A stretch of DNA of 6,115 nucleotides from Myxococcales bacterium (GTDB lineage: Bacteria > Myxococcota_A > Bradymonadia > Bradymonadales > Bradymonadaceae). A program made the translations under genes and the position numbers. The notes under the pieces are model-generated. The model saw only the letters and a program-made list of their open reading frames with translations, did no database searches and had not been told where the DNA came from. The DNA lies in NCBI GenBank assembly GCA_007120615.1, contig SKNI01000298.1:1-6115 (forward strand). The letters run 5' to 3'. Below, piece by piece: positions 5,485-6,115 of this stretch (position 1 is its first letter; every line of letters starts with the position of its first letter).

Positions 5485-6115
5485 ATGAAATATACCCTGA
5501 CGACTTGCCTCATTTTGTTCGCTGGATTGCTCGTCCTCACCGCCTGTGACCGAGAAGAACCGGCTGCGGAGTCCACCGAAGAAGCAGAATTCGAGACCTT
5601 CCAGGGCATCGAAGAAGAAGGAGGTGAAGAAGAGCCCAAAGGAGAAGCGGCCGAGACCAATGTCGACCCCGAGGAAGTCCTGACTCAATTTGGCGAGTTC
5701 TTCGGACGGCAGATGAGCTTCTTTAACCGCCCTCGCTCCTTTATGTGCGAGTGCGGCTACGCTCATGGCGGCACGGATATGGATCCCCAGCGCTGTCTTC
5801 GCGCCATTACTCTCTCCGATGAAGAGCGGGAGAAATTCGGTACCTGCATGGCTGAGAGCGGCCCGGAGCTGACCCAGGAGTTGGCCAACGAATTGGACGG
5901 CCATCTCGACTGCGTAAACGAAGTCTTCACCAATGCCATGGAGTGCGTCGAAGCCATCGATGAAAAATACGGGGAGCTCTGCTCCAGCGACGATCTCGAT
6001 GCGGTCAAAGAGGCAGTCACAGATGCCCGCCTCATCTGTCTGAGTTCGCTCTCATGGAACTACGGAACTCGACTCCCCGTCCGTGAAGTGGCCAAAATTG
6101 CTCACGACGCAGGCG
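5485..6115 (+). CDS. Acidic lipoprotein with eight Cys after the lipid anchor, 3' end outside window
   Basis: ATG 5485 opens a frame that continues to the window edge without a stop; 210 codons are visible. AAGGA at 5470-5474 lies 10 nt upstream. Residues 1-20 (MKYTLTTCLILFAGLLVLTA) are a lipoprotein signal peptide with lipobox L-T-A-C and anchor Cys21. Asp follows at +2, which in enterobacteria marks inner-membrane retention; the rule is uncertain in this lineage. Residues 23-64 are a Glu-rich linker. The following helical domain has Cys at 88, 90, 104, 121, 143, 154, 166 and 185, an even number that suggests up to four disulfides, and begins with FMCECGYAHGG. I know no family for it. It is divergent from the 205-aa gene and has no visible tie to the - strand group beyond the shared upstream region. 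Confidence 0.87.
   Translation, partial: MKYTLTTCLILFAGLLVLTACDREEPAAESTEEAEFETFQGIEEEGGEEEPKGEAAETNVDPEEVLTQFGEFFGRQMSFFNRPRSFMCECGYAHGGTDMDPQRCLRAITLSDEEREKFGTCMAESGPELTQELANELDGHLDCVNEVFTNAMECVEAIDEKYGELCSSDDLDAVKEAVTDARLICLSSLSWNYGTRLPVREVAKIAHDAG

Noticed and set aside
5464..5904. 146-codon ORF on the - strand at the right end
   Set aside because: It is antisense to the lipoprotein frame beginning at 5485, which has a ribosome binding site, signal peptide and lipobox.

Overview
The window looks like the genome of a Gram-negative bacterium from the myxobacterial/Bradymonadales side of the former Deltaproteobacteria. The signs are moderately GC-rich coding sequence, three lipoproteins with clear lipoboxes, and above all a secreted protein built from the four-cysteine modules typical of those bacteria. 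The lineage is inferred from protein style only; there is no rRNA or other marker here.

Layout. (1) Bases 1-1227, + strand: the 3' part of a large, mostly helical cytoplasmic protein cut by the left window edge, tentatively DUF5682-like. (2) Bases 5326-1341, - strand: four genes in one direction. In transcription order they are a 205-aa cytoplasmic protein with a coiled coil, a 406-aa multi-pass membrane protein with a TGKLSD motif and a C-terminal extracytoplasmic domain, a 205-aa beta-rich lipoprotein overlapping it by ATGA, and, after a 139-nt gap, a 394-aa Cys-rich lipoprotein with an Asp-rich repeat linker and 14 four-Cys modules. (3) Bases 5485-6115, + strand: the start of a divergent lipoprotein gene that runs off the right edge without a stop.

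The most notable structure is non-coding. Bases 4545-4708 form a 164-bp element with 19-bp terminal inverted repeats (18 of 19 matching), a long imperfect foldback interior and a perfect 4-bp direct repeat, TTAG, on both sides. It resembles a MITE, a short non-autonomous transposon, inserted between the first two genes of the - strand group. The direct repeat contains the upstream gene's TAA stop codon, so the insertion left both reading frames intact while widening a 41-nt intergenic gap to 209 nt. A transcript crossing it would carry a hairpin of roughly 160 nt inside the operon.

None of the proteins can be given a biochemical function with confidence. The - strand group appears to be a cell-envelope set: inner-membrane protein, coupled outer-membrane-type lipoprotein, and probable surface-exposed Cys-rich lipoprotein.
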